Positions 1 to 8,807 of a DNA stretch of 64,000 nt are shown in pieces; position 1 is the stretch's first letter; each line of letters starts with the position of its first letter. The DNA is from an uncultured Nioella sp. (lineage in GTDB: Bacteria > Pseudomonadota > Alphaproteobacteria > Rhodobacterales > Rhodobacteraceae), in contig CANMJH010000001.1 in the NCBI GenBank assembly GCA_947498125.1, positions 1 to 64,000 on the forward strand, given 5' to 3'. The notes beneath the pieces were generated by a model, which did no database searches, was not told the origin of the DNA, and saw only the letters and a program-made list of their open reading frames with translations. Both the position numbers and the translations under genes were made by a program.

Positions 1-48
1 GTTGAACTTGAGGACGCCTTGGCTATTGCTGAAGCCATTGAAATATAA
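1..48 (+). CDS. C-terminal end of a truncated gene
   Basis: An open frame from the window edge encodes 15 residues ending in ALAIAEAIEI and closes with TAA. A hairpin follows 8 bases later, as expected behind a gene end. The fragment is too short to identify. The acidic, alanine-rich helix-like tail fits many proteins. Confidence 0.4.
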   Translation, partial: VELEDALAIAEAIEI

Positions 49-482
49 CATCTCTGGGCCGCTTACATGAGCGGCCCATAGCGGACCTTGACGACGGAGT
101 TTAGCGTTACGGCGCGGCATCGTCAGAGCGGTTATTGGCCCTTCCAGCCGCCTATCGGCGGGTTGAACGTCGGTCATTCGGCGCAGGTACTGGTCGCGCA
201 ACCGTACAAGAGCGGGCAGTCACAACTTCCACTTTCGCGGCAGCTTCGTTGACACAAGGATTTCTTTCGCACTACGTTTTGGTTGTAGCAAGCACTCATG
301 CGCATTGCCGTAACGAAGATAAGAGGAGCTAGGGAGGAGATGTCTTCAGAAGCCCGAACCGGGGTTTTACTTTTGCTTTCGTCCTTTGGTGCCTCGGGTA
401 ATGGTATGTTTCCTTTCTGGCTTCGGTCAGGGGGGAGGTCCGTTGTCTCACCCACCTATCCACTAATCCACCGGAGTTTTTC
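49..482. other. 434-bp stretch without a convincing gene
   Basis: Apart from the hairpin at 56-77 I see no supported gene here. The short open frames have unconvincing composition and no ribosome-binding site. The last bases (GGAG at 472-475) are the ribosome-binding site of the next gene. Confidence 0.5.
56..77 (+). terminator. Hairpin behind the partial gene
   Basis: GGGCCGCT and AGCGGCCC form a perfect 8-bp stem around a 6-base loop, just after the stop of the leftmost gene. No T-run follows, so it may be a weak terminator or an mRNA 3'-end stabiliser. Confidence 0.4.
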
Positions 483-785
483 ATGAAAAGGTTGTCTCTT
501 GCCCTTCTAATCTTCGTAGTTTTGTCCCCTGCAAACCCATCGGTAGCGCAGAACGAATTTGGTTATTGCAACGACGGATCCACCCCACAGCAACAATGTG
601 ATGCGGTGTTAGCATCCGCCATCAGCCAATATAACAGCCGAATCAGAGTATGCTCAGATTTGAGCCACTCGGGCCGTGACCCTTTCGGTGAATGTTGGGA
701 CCAGGCCGAATCCGATCGTAATAACGCTCGTTCCTATCACAACCAGTGCCGCTTTCTGAACGAATGTGTTCTCGATCTCGATTAG
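483..785 (+). CDS. Small secreted Cys-rich protein of unknown function
   Basis: The 100-residue product starts with a clear Sec signal peptide: K2 R3, a hydrophobic core to about residue 16, and a likely cleavage after SVAQ near residue 23. The mature part of about 78 residues holds six cysteines, an even number that suggests disulfides in the periplasm or outside. A GGAG motif lies 7 bases before the ATG. I recognise no family. The gene stands alone, with a rho-independent terminator 150 bp downstream that could end its transcript. Confidence 0.6.
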   Translation: MKRLSLALLIFVVLSPANPSVAQNEFGYCNDGSTPQQQCDAVLASAISQYNSRIRVCSDLSHSGRDPFGECWDQAESDRNNARSYHNQCRFLNECVLDLD

Positions 786-1285
786 TCGTTTGATCCCAGC
801 ACGTCACGCTATATTATGTTGATGGTTTCAGATAGCAGGACGTCGGGTTTCAGTTGGAAAACAACATTTCCCAGCTGACATTTTGGCCTCTAACCCACTT
901 TGCGCCCATCGTGCCCATCTCTTGACGTACATCTCAAGCGCAGCATCGGCCAAAACCGTGCTGCGCTTTTGCACATTATGCCCGGATGCTTTCGTGATAA
1001 TGTTTGCAATGTCCGCTTAAGCGGAGCGAACCGTCCAATTTCGCACCTGAAGCAAATGGCCGCTGTCCGCCCTTAATCCGAATTCGCAGGTCGCAATAAC
1101 AAACGCGCCGTGCTGCAAAGAGTGTAGGAATTCTCGCATTGAGGTGCAACAAATGGATACCTATCCAAGATGATATTTGCGATTTGACTCGCAATCGCCA
1201 TCACTTTTTGCAGCTTCGAACTCAATCTTTGTTCGTTGGCTCTCTTGACCTCCGAATACCCATGAAATAGGACCATTTTTACAGA
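786..1285. other. 500-bp stretch without a gene
   Basis: It holds the terminator at 936-970. Otherwise I see no coding sequence with a start, a ribosome-binding site and plausible composition. Minus-strand open frames near the right end run through the tRNA-Gly gene and are artefacts. Confidence 0.5.
936..970 (+). terminator. Rho-independent terminator
   Basis: AAGCGCAGCA pairs with TGCTGCGCTT in a 10-bp stem, extended inside by CGG/CCG past one bulged T, and ends in TTTT. It points along the plus strand. The only plus-strand gene upstream ends at 785, which leaves about 150 bp of untranslated sequence or an unseen small RNA. Confidence 0.65.
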
Positions 1286-1359
1286 GCGGGCGTTGTGTAG
1301 TGGTAAGACCTTAGCCTTCCAAGCTAATGACGCGGGTTCGATTCCCGCCGCCCGCTCCA
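1286..1359 (+). tRNA. tRNA-Gly (anticodon TCC)
   Basis: The acceptor arm GCGGGCG pairs with CGCCCGC. The anticodon loop carries TCC, the T-arm reads GGGTTCGATTCCC, and CCA is encoded at 1357-1359. The gene is 74 nt with CCA. A decayed copy of its 3' part lies about 90 bp downstream. Confidence 0.93.
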
Positions 1360-1446
1360 AGAATTTTTCCCGACATTGTAGCTGCAAAAACATAGAATTT
1401 TATTTCTTAATGCATTGACGTGTAGACGTTTTTTGGGTTTTGAGCG

Positions 1447-1495
1447 CTTGCCCTCCAAGGTTTTGGTACGGGTGCGATTTCCGCGACCCGCACCA
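1447..1495 (+). pseudogene. Decayed 3' part of a tRNA-Gly
   Basis: These 49 bases align without a gap to 1311-1359 of the intact tRNA-Gly. About 35 of 49 positions match by eye, including the anticodon loop TCCAA, the T-loop core and the final CCA. The 5' half is missing. It may be a degraded tandem tRNA or the footprint of an element that once integrated at the tRNA 3' end. Confidence 0.55.
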
Positions 1496-1503
1496 AATTA
1501 TCC

Positions 1504-2580
1504 TTAGTGTTCGTGATCATGACCGGCACTGCCGCCTAGGCAGGTCAGATAGGTCTCTTCCAACTGTTCCAGTAGCTCAAGATAGTAGTCTGGGCCTTGC
1601 TCAAGGTTCATACCAAGCGGGTCCAGGACCACAGTTACAAGCCCACCTTCGGGATCTAGCGTTGTGAAAAGGGCCGGGTTGGTCTGCGGTTCAACCACTA
1701 GGCATGTGATGTGATGGTTCGCAATTTCTTCGCGCAGAGCGGCCATGGTGCCTGCGCTCGCTGCGGCATCATCGGCCAACGTAACAGCGCCGTGGTTGCT
1801 GAGGCCAAAACGCTGTTCAAAATAGGCAAGGGCGTCATGCTCAACAAGGAAGGGAACATCGGCGACCTCTTCTAATGCGTGGCCGACATGCTCTGCGGCT
1901 TCGGCAATTTCGGCCGCGCCAGCAGCGGCGTTTTCGCGATAGGTTTCGGCGTTGTCTGGGTCTATGTCAGCCAAAGCATCCGCAATCAAGCCAAGCCATA
2001 TGATTGCATTTTCGGGATCCGTCCAACCGTGCATATCGATTGGGCCGTGATCATGGTCGTGATGCACGTCATGGTCTTCGTGACCCATTTCGGCATGTTC
2101 TTCATGATCAGCATGGCCCTCGTGTTCACCATGTTCTGAATGCTCTTCGTGATCGTCATGCATATCATGATCGTCATGTGCTTCGTGCTCATGATCATCA
2201 TGCGTTTCGTCGTCGTCATGGTCTTCGTGATCATCGAAGCTGCGCCATTCCAATATCAAGGTTCCGGGGGCATCCATCAATTCCAGTTGCGCGGCGTCTT
2301 CAGCCAGATCAAGGGCCGAATCCTCCAGCCAAGGGGTCAGGCCCGCGCCAATAAAAACAACCAGATCGGCATTGGTCAGGCTGCGCGCTTGCGAGGGGCG
2401 TAAGGCGAAATGGTGTGGCGACGCGCCGGGTGGCAGCAAAAGGTCAGGTGCGCCCACTCCGTCCATCACGCGGGACACTAGGCCATGCACAGGCGCGATA
2501 TCCGTTGTCACATTGGGAACGTCGGCCAGCGCAGCAGTGCCCATGGCCAGAAGGGAAATAGTTGAAAGGCGGGTCAGCAT
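1504..2580 (-). CDS. znuA: Zinc ABC transporter substrate-binding protein ZnuA
   Basis: This periplasmic zinc-capture protein hands Zn(II) to ZnuBC. The 358-residue product starts at a methionine followed by a signal peptide ending near ALA; an upstream in-frame start is less likely because it would precede the signal peptide and run into the operator region. Zinc ligands typical of the cluster A-I family are visible as His in PHHF, MHGWTDP and EHDALAYF. Between the first two lies a long, very His/Asp-rich loop (about residues 115-180), the ZnuA hallmark. Two Cys near the C-terminal half could form the family disulfide, and a HDHEH tail adds more metal ligands. It is divergent from zur-znuCB and shares their Zur boxes. 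Confidence 0.93.
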   Translation of the reverse strand: MLTRLSTISLLAMGTAALADVPNVTTDIAPVHGLVSRVMDGVGAPDLLLPPGASPHHFALRPSQARSLTNADLVVFIGAGLTPWLEDSALDLAEDAAQLELMDAPGTLILEWRSFDDHEDHDDDETHDDHEHEAHDDHDMHDDHEEHSEHGEHEGHADHEEHAEMGHEDHDVHHDHDHGPIDMHGWTDPENAIIWLGLIADALADIDPDNAETYRENAAAGAAEIAEAAEHVGHALEEVADVPFLVEHDALAYFEQRFGLSNHGAVTLADDAAASAGTMAALREEIANHHITCLVVEPQTNPALFTTLDPEGGLVTVVLDPLGMNLEQGPDYYLELLEQLEETYLTCLGGSAGHDHEH

Positions 2581-2596
2581 GAGAGTATCCAAGTGA

Positions 2597-2611
2597 TGTG
2601 ATAATATAACA
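2597..2611. promoter_or_regulatory. Zur box 1 (one mismatch)
   Basis: TGTGATAATATAACA differs at one base from the inverted repeat TGTTATA-N-TATAACA, the core of the known Zur operator. It lies 17 bp before the znuA start and 29 bp from the second box, so it probably controls znuA. Confidence 0.75.
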
Positions 2612-2625
2612 TTGCTGTTTGTAGA

Positions 2626-2640
2626 TGTTATAGTATAACA
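2626..2640. promoter_or_regulatory. Zur box 2 (perfect palindrome)
   Basis: TGTTATAGTATAACA is a perfect 7-1-7 inverted repeat, identical to the core of the enterobacterial Zur consensus. It lies between the divergent znuA and zur genes. Zinc-loaded Zur would bind it and shut off both transcripts, so zur would be autoregulated. Confidence 0.85.
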
Positions 2641-2683
2641 GCGCAAGTCGAAAGAGTCGGGCCGAGTAGGGGGCTGTATCGCG

Positions 2684-3166
2684 ATGGAACAATCTGGGTT
2701 TTCAAAGCATGACCATTCCGCATGCCAATCCGGCGGCTTGGCTGCAGCCGAGGCGCGTTGTGCGAAGGAAGGGTTGCAACTGACACCGGTGCGCCGGCGC
2801 GTCCTTGAAATCCTATTTGAAGCGCATCGCGCGATGGGCGCCTACGAGATCCTCGACCGGCTCAGCGCCGAGGGGCTCGGATCACAACCTCCTGTGGCCT
2901 ACCGCGCATTGGACTTTCTGGTGACCAACGGCTTTGCCCATAAGATAGAACGTGCAAATGCCTTTGTTGCATGCTCTCATCTGTCCCATGAGCATATCCC
3001 CGTATTTCTGATCTGCCGCGATTGTAAGGCGGTGGCAGAGGGACAAGCCGAGCTTGAGGCCGGAAATCTGGCCCGCGTTGCCCGCGAGACCGGTTTTCAG
3101 ATTGAGCGAACAGTGACCGAGGCCGAAGGGCTTTGCCCGAATTGCCAAAATGGGGACACAGTATGA
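2684..3166 (+). CDS. zur: Zinc uptake regulator Zur (Fur family)
   Basis: This zinc-sensing repressor has 160 residues. The N-terminal winged helix (about 28-95) contains LTPVRRRVLEIL and the recognition-helix region PPVAYRALDFL. The C-terminal dimerisation domain has HLSHEH, and two CxxC pairs (CRDC near 110 and CPNC near the end) give the structural zinc site. Context decides the Zur call over Fur or Mur: it heads an operon with znuC (ATGA overlap) and faces znuA across two Zur boxes. Confidence 0.92.
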   Translation: MEQSGFSKHDHSACQSGGLAAAEARCAKEGLQLTPVRRRVLEILFEAHRAMGAYEILDRLSAEGLGSQPPVAYRALDFLVTNGFAHKIERANAFVACSHLSHEHIPVFLICRDCKAVAEGQAELEAGNLARVARETGFQIERTVTEAEGLCPNCQNGDTV

Positions 3167-3918
3167 ACCTGATTACTCTCAGCGGCTTGAGCATGGCGTT
3201 TGGCGGGCAAACTGTGCTGTCCCAAGTGGATTTCTCAATCAAAGAAGGCGAGATTGTCACGATTGTCGGCCCGAACGGGTCGGGTAAATCCTCGTTGTTG
3301 CGGGCAATTATTGGCGCTGAACAACCTGTGAAGGGCAGCGTGACGCAAGCCAAGGGGTTGCGTATTGGCTATGTCCCTCAGAAGTTGCATATCGATCCCA
3401 CCTTGCCGATGACTGTGCGCCGGTTTTTGGATATTCCCAAACGCGTGGGCCGAAAGGCCGCCGAAGCGGCTTTGGCCGACGCCGGTGTCGAAACATTGGG
3501 CGAGCGCCCACTGACCGGCCTTTCAGGGGGGCAGTTTCAACGGGTTCTTCTGGCCCGCGCATTGTTGAGCAATCCGCAGCTATTGATCTTGGATGAAGCG
3601 ACGCAAGGTCTGGACCAGCCGGGTTCAGCGGCGTTTTATCAACGAATAGAACAGATTAGAGAAGAACGTGGATGTGCTGTTTTGATGGTTAGCCACGAAT
3701 TGCACGTTGTGATGGCCGCCTCTGATCGGGTGATTTGCCTCAACGGTCATGTCTGCTGCGAAGGGCGACCCGAGCATGTCGCTTCGGCCCCGGAATATCG
3801 CGCGCTCTTTGGAACAGGCACAGGCGGGGCGCTGGCCCTTTATCGTCATGAGCACAGCCATAGCCACGATGAAACCTGCGAACATGACCACGACCACAGC
3901 CATGAGGCGGCAGAATGA
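3163..3918 (+). CDS. znuC: Zinc ABC transporter ATP-binding protein ZnuC
   Basis: The 251-residue cytoplasmic ATPase of the zinc importer has Walker A GPNGSGKSS, signature LSGGQFQR, Walker B LLILDEA and the switch His in VSHE. The C-terminal tail is very His-rich (HEHSHSHDE and following), as in many ZnuC proteins, and may bind zinc. The start is the ATG overlapping the zur stop (ATGA); an upstream in-frame start inside zur is not needed. The znuB gene overlaps its stop in the same way. Confidence 0.93.
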   Translation: MNLITLSGLSMAFGGQTVLSQVDFSIKEGEIVTIVGPNGSGKSSLLRAIIGAEQPVKGSVTQAKGLRIGYVPQKLHIDPTLPMTVRRFLDIPKRVGRKAAEAALADAGVETLGERPLTGLSGGQFQRVLLARALLSNPQLLILDEATQGLDQPGSAAFYQRIEQIREERGCAVLMVSHELHVVMAASDRVICLNGHVCCEGRPEHVASAPEYRALFGTGTGGALALYRHEHSHSHDETCEHDHDHSHEAAE

Positions 3919-4718
3919 GCCTGTTTGACGATTTTATGTTTCGCGCCCTTTTGGCAGGGCTTGGCGTGGCAATTGCTGCTGCGCCCTTGGGCTGTTTCGT
4001 CGTTTGGCGGCGTATGGCCTATTTCGGGGATGCAACCGCCCACGCCGCGATCCTTGGCGTGGCCATTGCGCTGGCCTTTGATGCCTCGGTCTTTGTGGGC
4101 GTTCTGGGCGTGTCGCTTGTCATGGCCTTTGCGGTCTCAAGCTTGTCAAACCGCGGGTATGCAATGGACACGCTTTTGGGTGTCATGGCGCATTCGGCAT
4201 TGGCCGTCGGTTTAGTGGCCGTGTCGTTTCTATCCGGGCTGCGCGTTGATTTGATGGCCTATCTTTTTGGCGACATTTTGTTGGTGACAGTTACGGATCT
4301 AGCCATCATTGGCGCGGGGGCGGTGGCCGTGCTTGTGTTGATTTCGGCCCGCTGGTCATCGCTTCTGACTGCGACGCTGAACCGGGATCTGGCTTATGCT
4401 GCGGGCCTGAACCCGGCGCGCGAACAGATGGTTTTGACGCTGGCCCTTGCCCTTATCGTCGCCGTGGCAATGAAGGTTGTCGGAGTTTTGCTGATCAGCG
4501 CGCTGCTGATCATCCCAGCCGCTGCCGCGCGCCCCCTTGCCTCGACGCCCGAGCGTATGGCGATCTTTGCGGCAATCATCGGCTGTCTTGCGTCCACGTC
4601 CGGCCTTTATGCGTCGTATCAATTTGACACGCCTGCCGGCCCGTCTGTTGTCGTTGCGGCAGGCGCTCTCTTTTTGATCTCAGCGCTGATAGCCCCGGCG
4701 CTTCGTCGCAGAGCCTAA
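3915..4718 (+). CDS. znuB: Zinc ABC transporter permease ZnuB
   Basis: This inner-membrane channel subunit of 267 residues has about eight hydrophobic helices and belongs to the ABC-3 permease family. The family-typical GDATAHAAILGVA segment near residue 37 is present. It overlaps znuC by ATGA and ends the zinc operon. No terminator is visible in the 100 bp before the next gene. Confidence 0.92.
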   Translation: MSLFDDFMFRALLAGLGVAIAAAPLGCFVVWRRMAYFGDATAHAAILGVAIALAFDASVFVGVLGVSLVMAFAVSSLSNRGYAMDTLLGVMAHSALAVGLVAVSFLSGLRVDLMAYLFGDILLVTVTDLAIIGAGAVAVLVLISARWSSLLTATLNRDLAYAAGLNPAREQMVLTLALALIVAVAMKVVGVLLISALLIIPAAAARPLASTPERMAIFAAIIGCLASTSGLYASYQFDTPAGPSVVVAAGALFLISALIAPALRRRA

Positions 4719-4818
4719 CCGAATTCCGGGCTTGTTCCGCGTCTTGCGCCGCTTTATTCCAGCGGGGCAGAGCGCGTGATATTGGTCACAGCGCCGACCA
4801 GTTCCATCAGGAGGGCGC

Positions 4819-6624
4819 ATGGCCCAAACCACCGGCCAAGAACCGCAGCAATCCGCCGAAGAGCGCGAAAAATCCAAACGCATCGGATCGCTCCGCGCCC
4901 TGTTGCCGTTCATGTGGCCCTATCGCGGGCTAATGGCTGCGGCGCTCTGTGCGCTCGTCTTGACGGCTGGGGTGTCGCTGCTACTGCCGCTTGCCGTTCG
5001 CCGGGTTGTCGATGGGTTTGAAACAGAATCCGTAGCGCTGCTTGATCAGTATTTCATTGCTGCTCTCGCTATTGCCGGACTTTTGGCACTTGGAACCGGT
5101 GCACGCTACTACCTTGTCACGCGGCTGGGTGAGAGAGTGATCGCGGATATTCGCAAAGCCGTGTTTGACAGGATGATGGGCATGAGCCCTGCGTTTTTCG
5201 AACGCATTATGACCGGCGAAGTGCTGAGCCGGATCACGACGGACACAACGTTGATCCTGTCGGTAATCGGTTCTTCCGTTTCCATTGCTTTGCGCAACGC
5301 CCTGATTTTTTCAGGCGGACTGGTGATGATGCTGTTCTCGTCGCCAAAGCTGACCATGCTTGTTTTGCTCATTGTGCCGGTTGTGATCATCCCAATTGTC
5401 GTCCTTGGTCGCCGCTTGCGTGTGCTGAGCCGTAAAAATCAGGATTGGATTGCCGAAAGCTCGGGCAAGGCGTCCGAGGCGCTGCTCAGCGTGCAAACCG
5501 TCCAGGCTTTCACCCATGAGCGGCCAACAACCGACGCATTTAACCGCGTGACAGAAGCCAGCTTTGACAGCGCCAAGATCCGTATCCGCACACGCGCCAT
5601 TATGACGGTGATTGTCATCGCCCTGATCTTCTCGGGCGTTGTTGGTGTGTTGTGGATTGGCGCGCGCGATGTGCGGGCAGGGGGCATGAGCATTGGCGAG
5701 CTTATCCAATTCCTCATCTACGCCATAATGTCCGCAGGCGCCGTTGGTGCTTTGTCCGAGATATGGGGCGAGCTGCAACGGGCCTCGGGCGCGACAGAGC
5801 GTTTGGTCGAGCTTTTGCAAGGCGCAGATAGCGTCGCCGATCCTGTAACTGGCGCTGCGCTGCCCCATGCCGGGCGCGGTGCAATCGAGTTTAACGCGGT
5901 TGGCTTTCACTATCCCACGCGCCCTGAAACCGCAGCCCTGTCTGACGTATCATTGACCGTGCAGCCGGGCGAAACTGTGGCTCTTGTTGGCCCATCCGGA
6001 GCCGGGAAATCTACAATTTTCCAGTTGTTACTGCGCTTTTATGATCCTGAAGCGGGTCAGATTAGCTTTGATGGCATTGATCTGCGCGACATGGATCGCG
6101 CAACCTTCCGAGCGGCGATTGCGCTGGTGCCGCAAGACCCGGTTATCTTTGCCGAAAGTGCCCGCGAGAATATCCGTTTTGGCCGCCCCGGAGCCAGTGA
6201 TGCTGACGTAGAAGCCGCCGCAAAAGCCGCTGCTGCCCATGACTTCCTTAGCGCGTTGCCCGAAGGGTATGACACCTATGTGGGTGAGCGCGGCATCATG
6301 TTGTCTGGCGGACAGAAGCAGCGTATTGCCATTGCGCGCGCTATTTTGCGCGATGCGCCAGTTCTACTGTTGGATGAGGCCACTTCTGCCCTTGATGCCG
6401 AAAGCGAACTTGCCGTTCAGCGCGCTGTTGCCGATCTTTCAGCAGACCGCACTACGCTTATCGTTGCGCACCGTTTGGCAACTGTGAAAAGGGCGGACCG
6501 GATCGTTGTTTTTGACGAAGGCCGTATCGTCGCGCAGGGCACCCACGAACAGCTAGTGTCGCAAGAAGGCCTCTATGCCCGGCTTGCGCGCCTTCAGTTC
6601 ACCGAAGGCCTTGCAGCTGAATAA
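4819..6624 (+). CDS. ABC exporter, fused permease and ATPase (MsbA/multidrug type)
   Basis: The 601-residue half-transporter has an N-terminal six-helix membrane domain (about residues 30-325) and an ATPase domain with Walker A GPSGAGKST, signature LSGGQKQR and Walker B LLLDEATSALD. It presumably works as a homodimer that exports a lipid or hydrophobic compound. The substrate cannot be read from the sequence. A strong AGGAGGG ribosome-binding site precedes the ATG. It is about 100 bp behind znuB and probably separate in function. Confidence 0.88.
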   Translation: MAQTTGQEPQQSAEEREKSKRIGSLRALLPFMWPYRGLMAAALCALVLTAGVSLLLPLAVRRVVDGFETESVALLDQYFIAALAIAGLLALGTGARYYLVTRLGERVIADIRKAVFDRMMGMSPAFFERIMTGEVLSRITTDTTLILSVIGSSVSIALRNALIFSGGLVMMLFSSPKLTMLVLLIVPVVIIPIVVLGRRLRVLSRKNQDWIAESSGKASEALLSVQTVQAFTHERPTTDAFNRVTEASFDSAKIRIRTRAIMTVIVIALIFSGVVGVLWIGARDVRAGGMSIGELIQFLIYAIMSAGAVGALSEIWGELQRASGATERLVELLQGADSVADPVTGAALPHAGRGAIEFNAVGFHYPTRPETAALSDVSLTVQPGETVALVGPSGAGKSTIFQLLLRFYDPEAGQISFDGIDLRDMDRATFRAAIALVPQDPVIFAESARENIRFGRPGASDADVEAAAKAAAAHDFLSALPEGYDTYVGERGIMLSGGQKQRIAIARAILRDAPVLLLDEATSALDAESELAVQRAVADLSADRTTLIVAHRLATVKRADRIVVFDEGRIVAQGTHEQLVSQEGLYARLARLQFTEGLAAE

Positions 6625-6738
6625 TACCTTCTTCCCCTTCGATTCACTTGCCAGCGTAAGAGTTTGCGCCCATCCTTCCCCTATGGGAGAGTTCTGCGTA
6701 AGACAGAGCAAAGAATAATCCAGGCAGGAGGAAACTGG

Positions 6739-8631
6739 ATGACGCGTTTCGTTACGGCGGCAGATATCAAAACCATTGAGGCGGAAAAACCGTGGCCTGC
6801 AGATATGCCTGCCCAAACCATCTATGGATTGCTGCATAAAACCGCGTCAAAGTTCCCGTCGAACAAATCTGTGACCTATCAGTTGCAATCGGGCGAAAAA
6901 GATAAGGCCGAGACGCTGACATGGGCCGAGCTGCTGAAGTTTACGACGCAAACCGCGAACCTGTTTCGCTCGCTAGGTGTCGGTGAAAGCGATACCGTCG
7001 CTTACGTGCTGCCAAACTGCACAGAAACGATTACGACGCTTTTGGGCGGAATGATTGCAGGCATAGCCGCGCCAGTGAACCCGCTGCTGGAGCCAGAGCA
7101 AATCAGCTCGATCCTGCGCGAAACCGGCGCGAAAGTCGTGGTGACCCTGAAATCCTTTCCGCATTCCGATGTGGCGCAAAAAGTGGCCGAAGCATTGCAA
7201 GATGCGCCTGCGGTGACCCATGTGCTTGAGGTCGACCTTCTGCGTTACCTTTCCCCGCCAAAGTCTTGGATCGTTCCATTTTTGCGCCCTAAGACCTCTG
7301 TGCGCCATAATGCCAAGGTTCTGAGCTTCACCGCTGAAGTCGCGAAACAACCCGGCGACGCACTAGTCTTTGCGGATAGTGAGGCCGACCGAGTGGGCGC
7401 GTATTTTCACACCGGCGGCACCACGGGCATGCCAAAAGTTGCACAGCATAAATACTCGGGCATGATCTACAATGGTTGGCTTGGTTCAACGTTGCTGTTT
7501 ACCGAAAATGACAACACGATCTGCCCGTTGCCGCTGTTTCACGTCTTTGCATGTCATGTGATTATGATGGCTGCTTTGGCGTCTGGCGCGCATACTGTAT
7601 TCCCGACGCCGCAAGGCTATCGCGGCGAAGGCGTATTCGACAATTTCTGGAAGCTGATCGAGCGCTGGGATATCACGTTTATCATCACTGTGCCCACGGC
7701 CCTTGCTGCAATGATGCAGCGCCCTGTGAATGCCGATATTTCATCTGTTCGCACCGCGTTTTCTGGCTCTGCGCCCCTGCCGGTTGAACTTTTCAACCGT
7801 TTTGAAAATTCCACAGGCGTGACGCTGGTCGAAGGATATGGCCTGACCGAGGCGACGTGCCTTGTTGCCTGTAATCCTGTTGAGGGCGAAAAGAAGATTG
7901 GGTCGATCGGGGTGCCACTGCCCCATACAGAAGTGCGTATTCTTCGTCATACCCCAGAGGGGCTTATTGTATGCGAAACTGATGAAGTGGGTGAAATCTG
8001 CGTCTCAAGCCCCGGTGTCTTTGCCGGCTCGACCTACACAGAAGAGAATAAGAACAAGGACCTTTTCCATGATGACAAATATCTGCGCACCGGTGATCTG
8101 GGGCGGTTTGATGAAGATGGGTACCTCTGGATTACAGGCCGGGCCAAGGATCTGATTATCCGTGGCGGGCATAATATTGACCCCGCCGAGATAGAAGAGG
8201 CCCTTGCCAGCCATCCTGCCGTCGCAATGACAGGTGCGATAGGCCAACCTGATGCCTTTGCAGGGGAATTGCCCTGCGCCTATGTTGAGCTTGTCGACGG
8301 GGCAGAGGTCAGTATTGAAGACTTGCAGGACCATTGCAAAACCCATGTCCACGAACGTGCGGCCCGGCCCAAACATCTTGAGATTCTCGATGAGTTGCCG
8401 AAAACCGCAGTTGGAAAGGTGTTTAAACCTGATTTGCGCCGTTTGGCGATCACTCGTGTCTACAACGCCGCTTTGGTCGAGGCGGGGCTGTCCGTTTCAG
8501 TTGAGCGTGTGGTCGAAGACAAACGTCGCGGGCTTGTTGCGCAGGTAAGCCGCGCGGAAGGTGTGGATGAGGCGGCTGTGGGCGCCGTTTTGGGCAGGTT
8601 TACGCGGCCATGGGAGTGGCTGGTAGAGTAA
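6739..8631 (+). CDS. Acyl-CoA synthetase (AMP-forming)
   Basis: A member of the ANL superfamily, it activates a carboxylic acid to its CoA thioester through an acyl-adenylate. The 630-residue protein shows the P-loop-like HTGGTTGMPK, the EGYGLTEAT motif, the RTGDLG motif, and the C-terminal RGGHNIDP and AVGKVFK with the catalytic Lys. The chosen ATG has AGGAGG 8 bases upstream and is followed by a normal N-terminus; a longer upstream reading has no such support. The acid substrate is unknown; length and motifs fit a medium- or long-chain fatty acid ligase. It appears monocistronic. Confidence 0.87.
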   Translation: MTRFVTAADIKTIEAEKPWPADMPAQTIYGLLHKTASKFPSNKSVTYQLQSGEKDKAETLTWAELLKFTTQTANLFRSLGVGESDTVAYVLPNCTETITTLLGGMIAGIAAPVNPLLEPEQISSILRETGAKVVVTLKSFPHSDVAQKVAEALQDAPAVTHVLEVDLLRYLSPPKSWIVPFLRPKTSVRHNAKVLSFTAEVAKQPGDALVFADSEADRVGAYFHTGGTTGMPKVAQHKYSGMIYNGWLGSTLLFTENDNTICPLPLFHVFACHVIMMAALASGAHTVFPTPQGYRGEGVFDNFWKLIERWDITFIITVPTALAAMMQRPVNADISSVRTAFSGSAPLPVELFNRFENSTGVTLVEGYGLTEATCLVACNPVEGEKKIGSIGVPLPHTEVRILRHTPEGLIVCETDEVGEICVSSPGVFAGSTYTEENKNKDLFHDDKYLRTGDLGRFDEDGYLWITGRAKDLIIRGGHNIDPAEIEEALASHPAVAMTGAIGQPDAFAGELPCAYVELVDGAEVSIEDLQDHCKTHVHERAARPKHLEILDELPKTAVGKVFKPDLRRLAITRVYNAALVEAGLSVSVERVVEDKRRGLVAQVSRAEGVDEAAVGAVLGRFTRPWEWLVE

Positions 8632-8792
8632 CTCAGCCACTTGCTGAATTGAGGGTCGGGCGGTTACACGAATACCTTCGTTGCGCGTTAGGTCGACTTT
8701 ACGGCGCTGAATTTAAAAGAAAATTCTTTCCAAATGTCCCAACTTTTCCCCTGTTGTCATAAAACATTCACTTGGGATCTCTCTTAATTCGT

Positions 8793-8807
8793 ATATTCAT
8801 GAAATAT
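8793..8807. promoter_or_regulatory. Possible ArsR operator overlapping the start codon
   Basis: The imperfect palindrome ATATTCATGAAATAT has the perfect core TTCATGAA and overlaps the ATG of the ars regulator gene. ArsR-family repressors bind such AT-rich dyads near their own start. The assignment rests on position and symmetry only. No Shine-Dalgarno sequence is visible, so the gene may be translated leaderless. Confidence 0.4.

Noticed and set aside
135-332. Short plus-strand frame near the left edge
   Set aside because: Composition is not gene-like, no ribosome-binding site, and it overlaps other equally weak frames.
1073-1393. Minus-strand open frame across the tRNA-Gly gene
   Set aside because: Its central part is only the antisense translation of the tRNA; no ribosome-binding site or domain.
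1879-2403. His/Asp-rich and Met/Ile-rich frames opposite the znuA metal loop
   Set aside because: They are translations of the low-complexity His codons of znuA in other frames.
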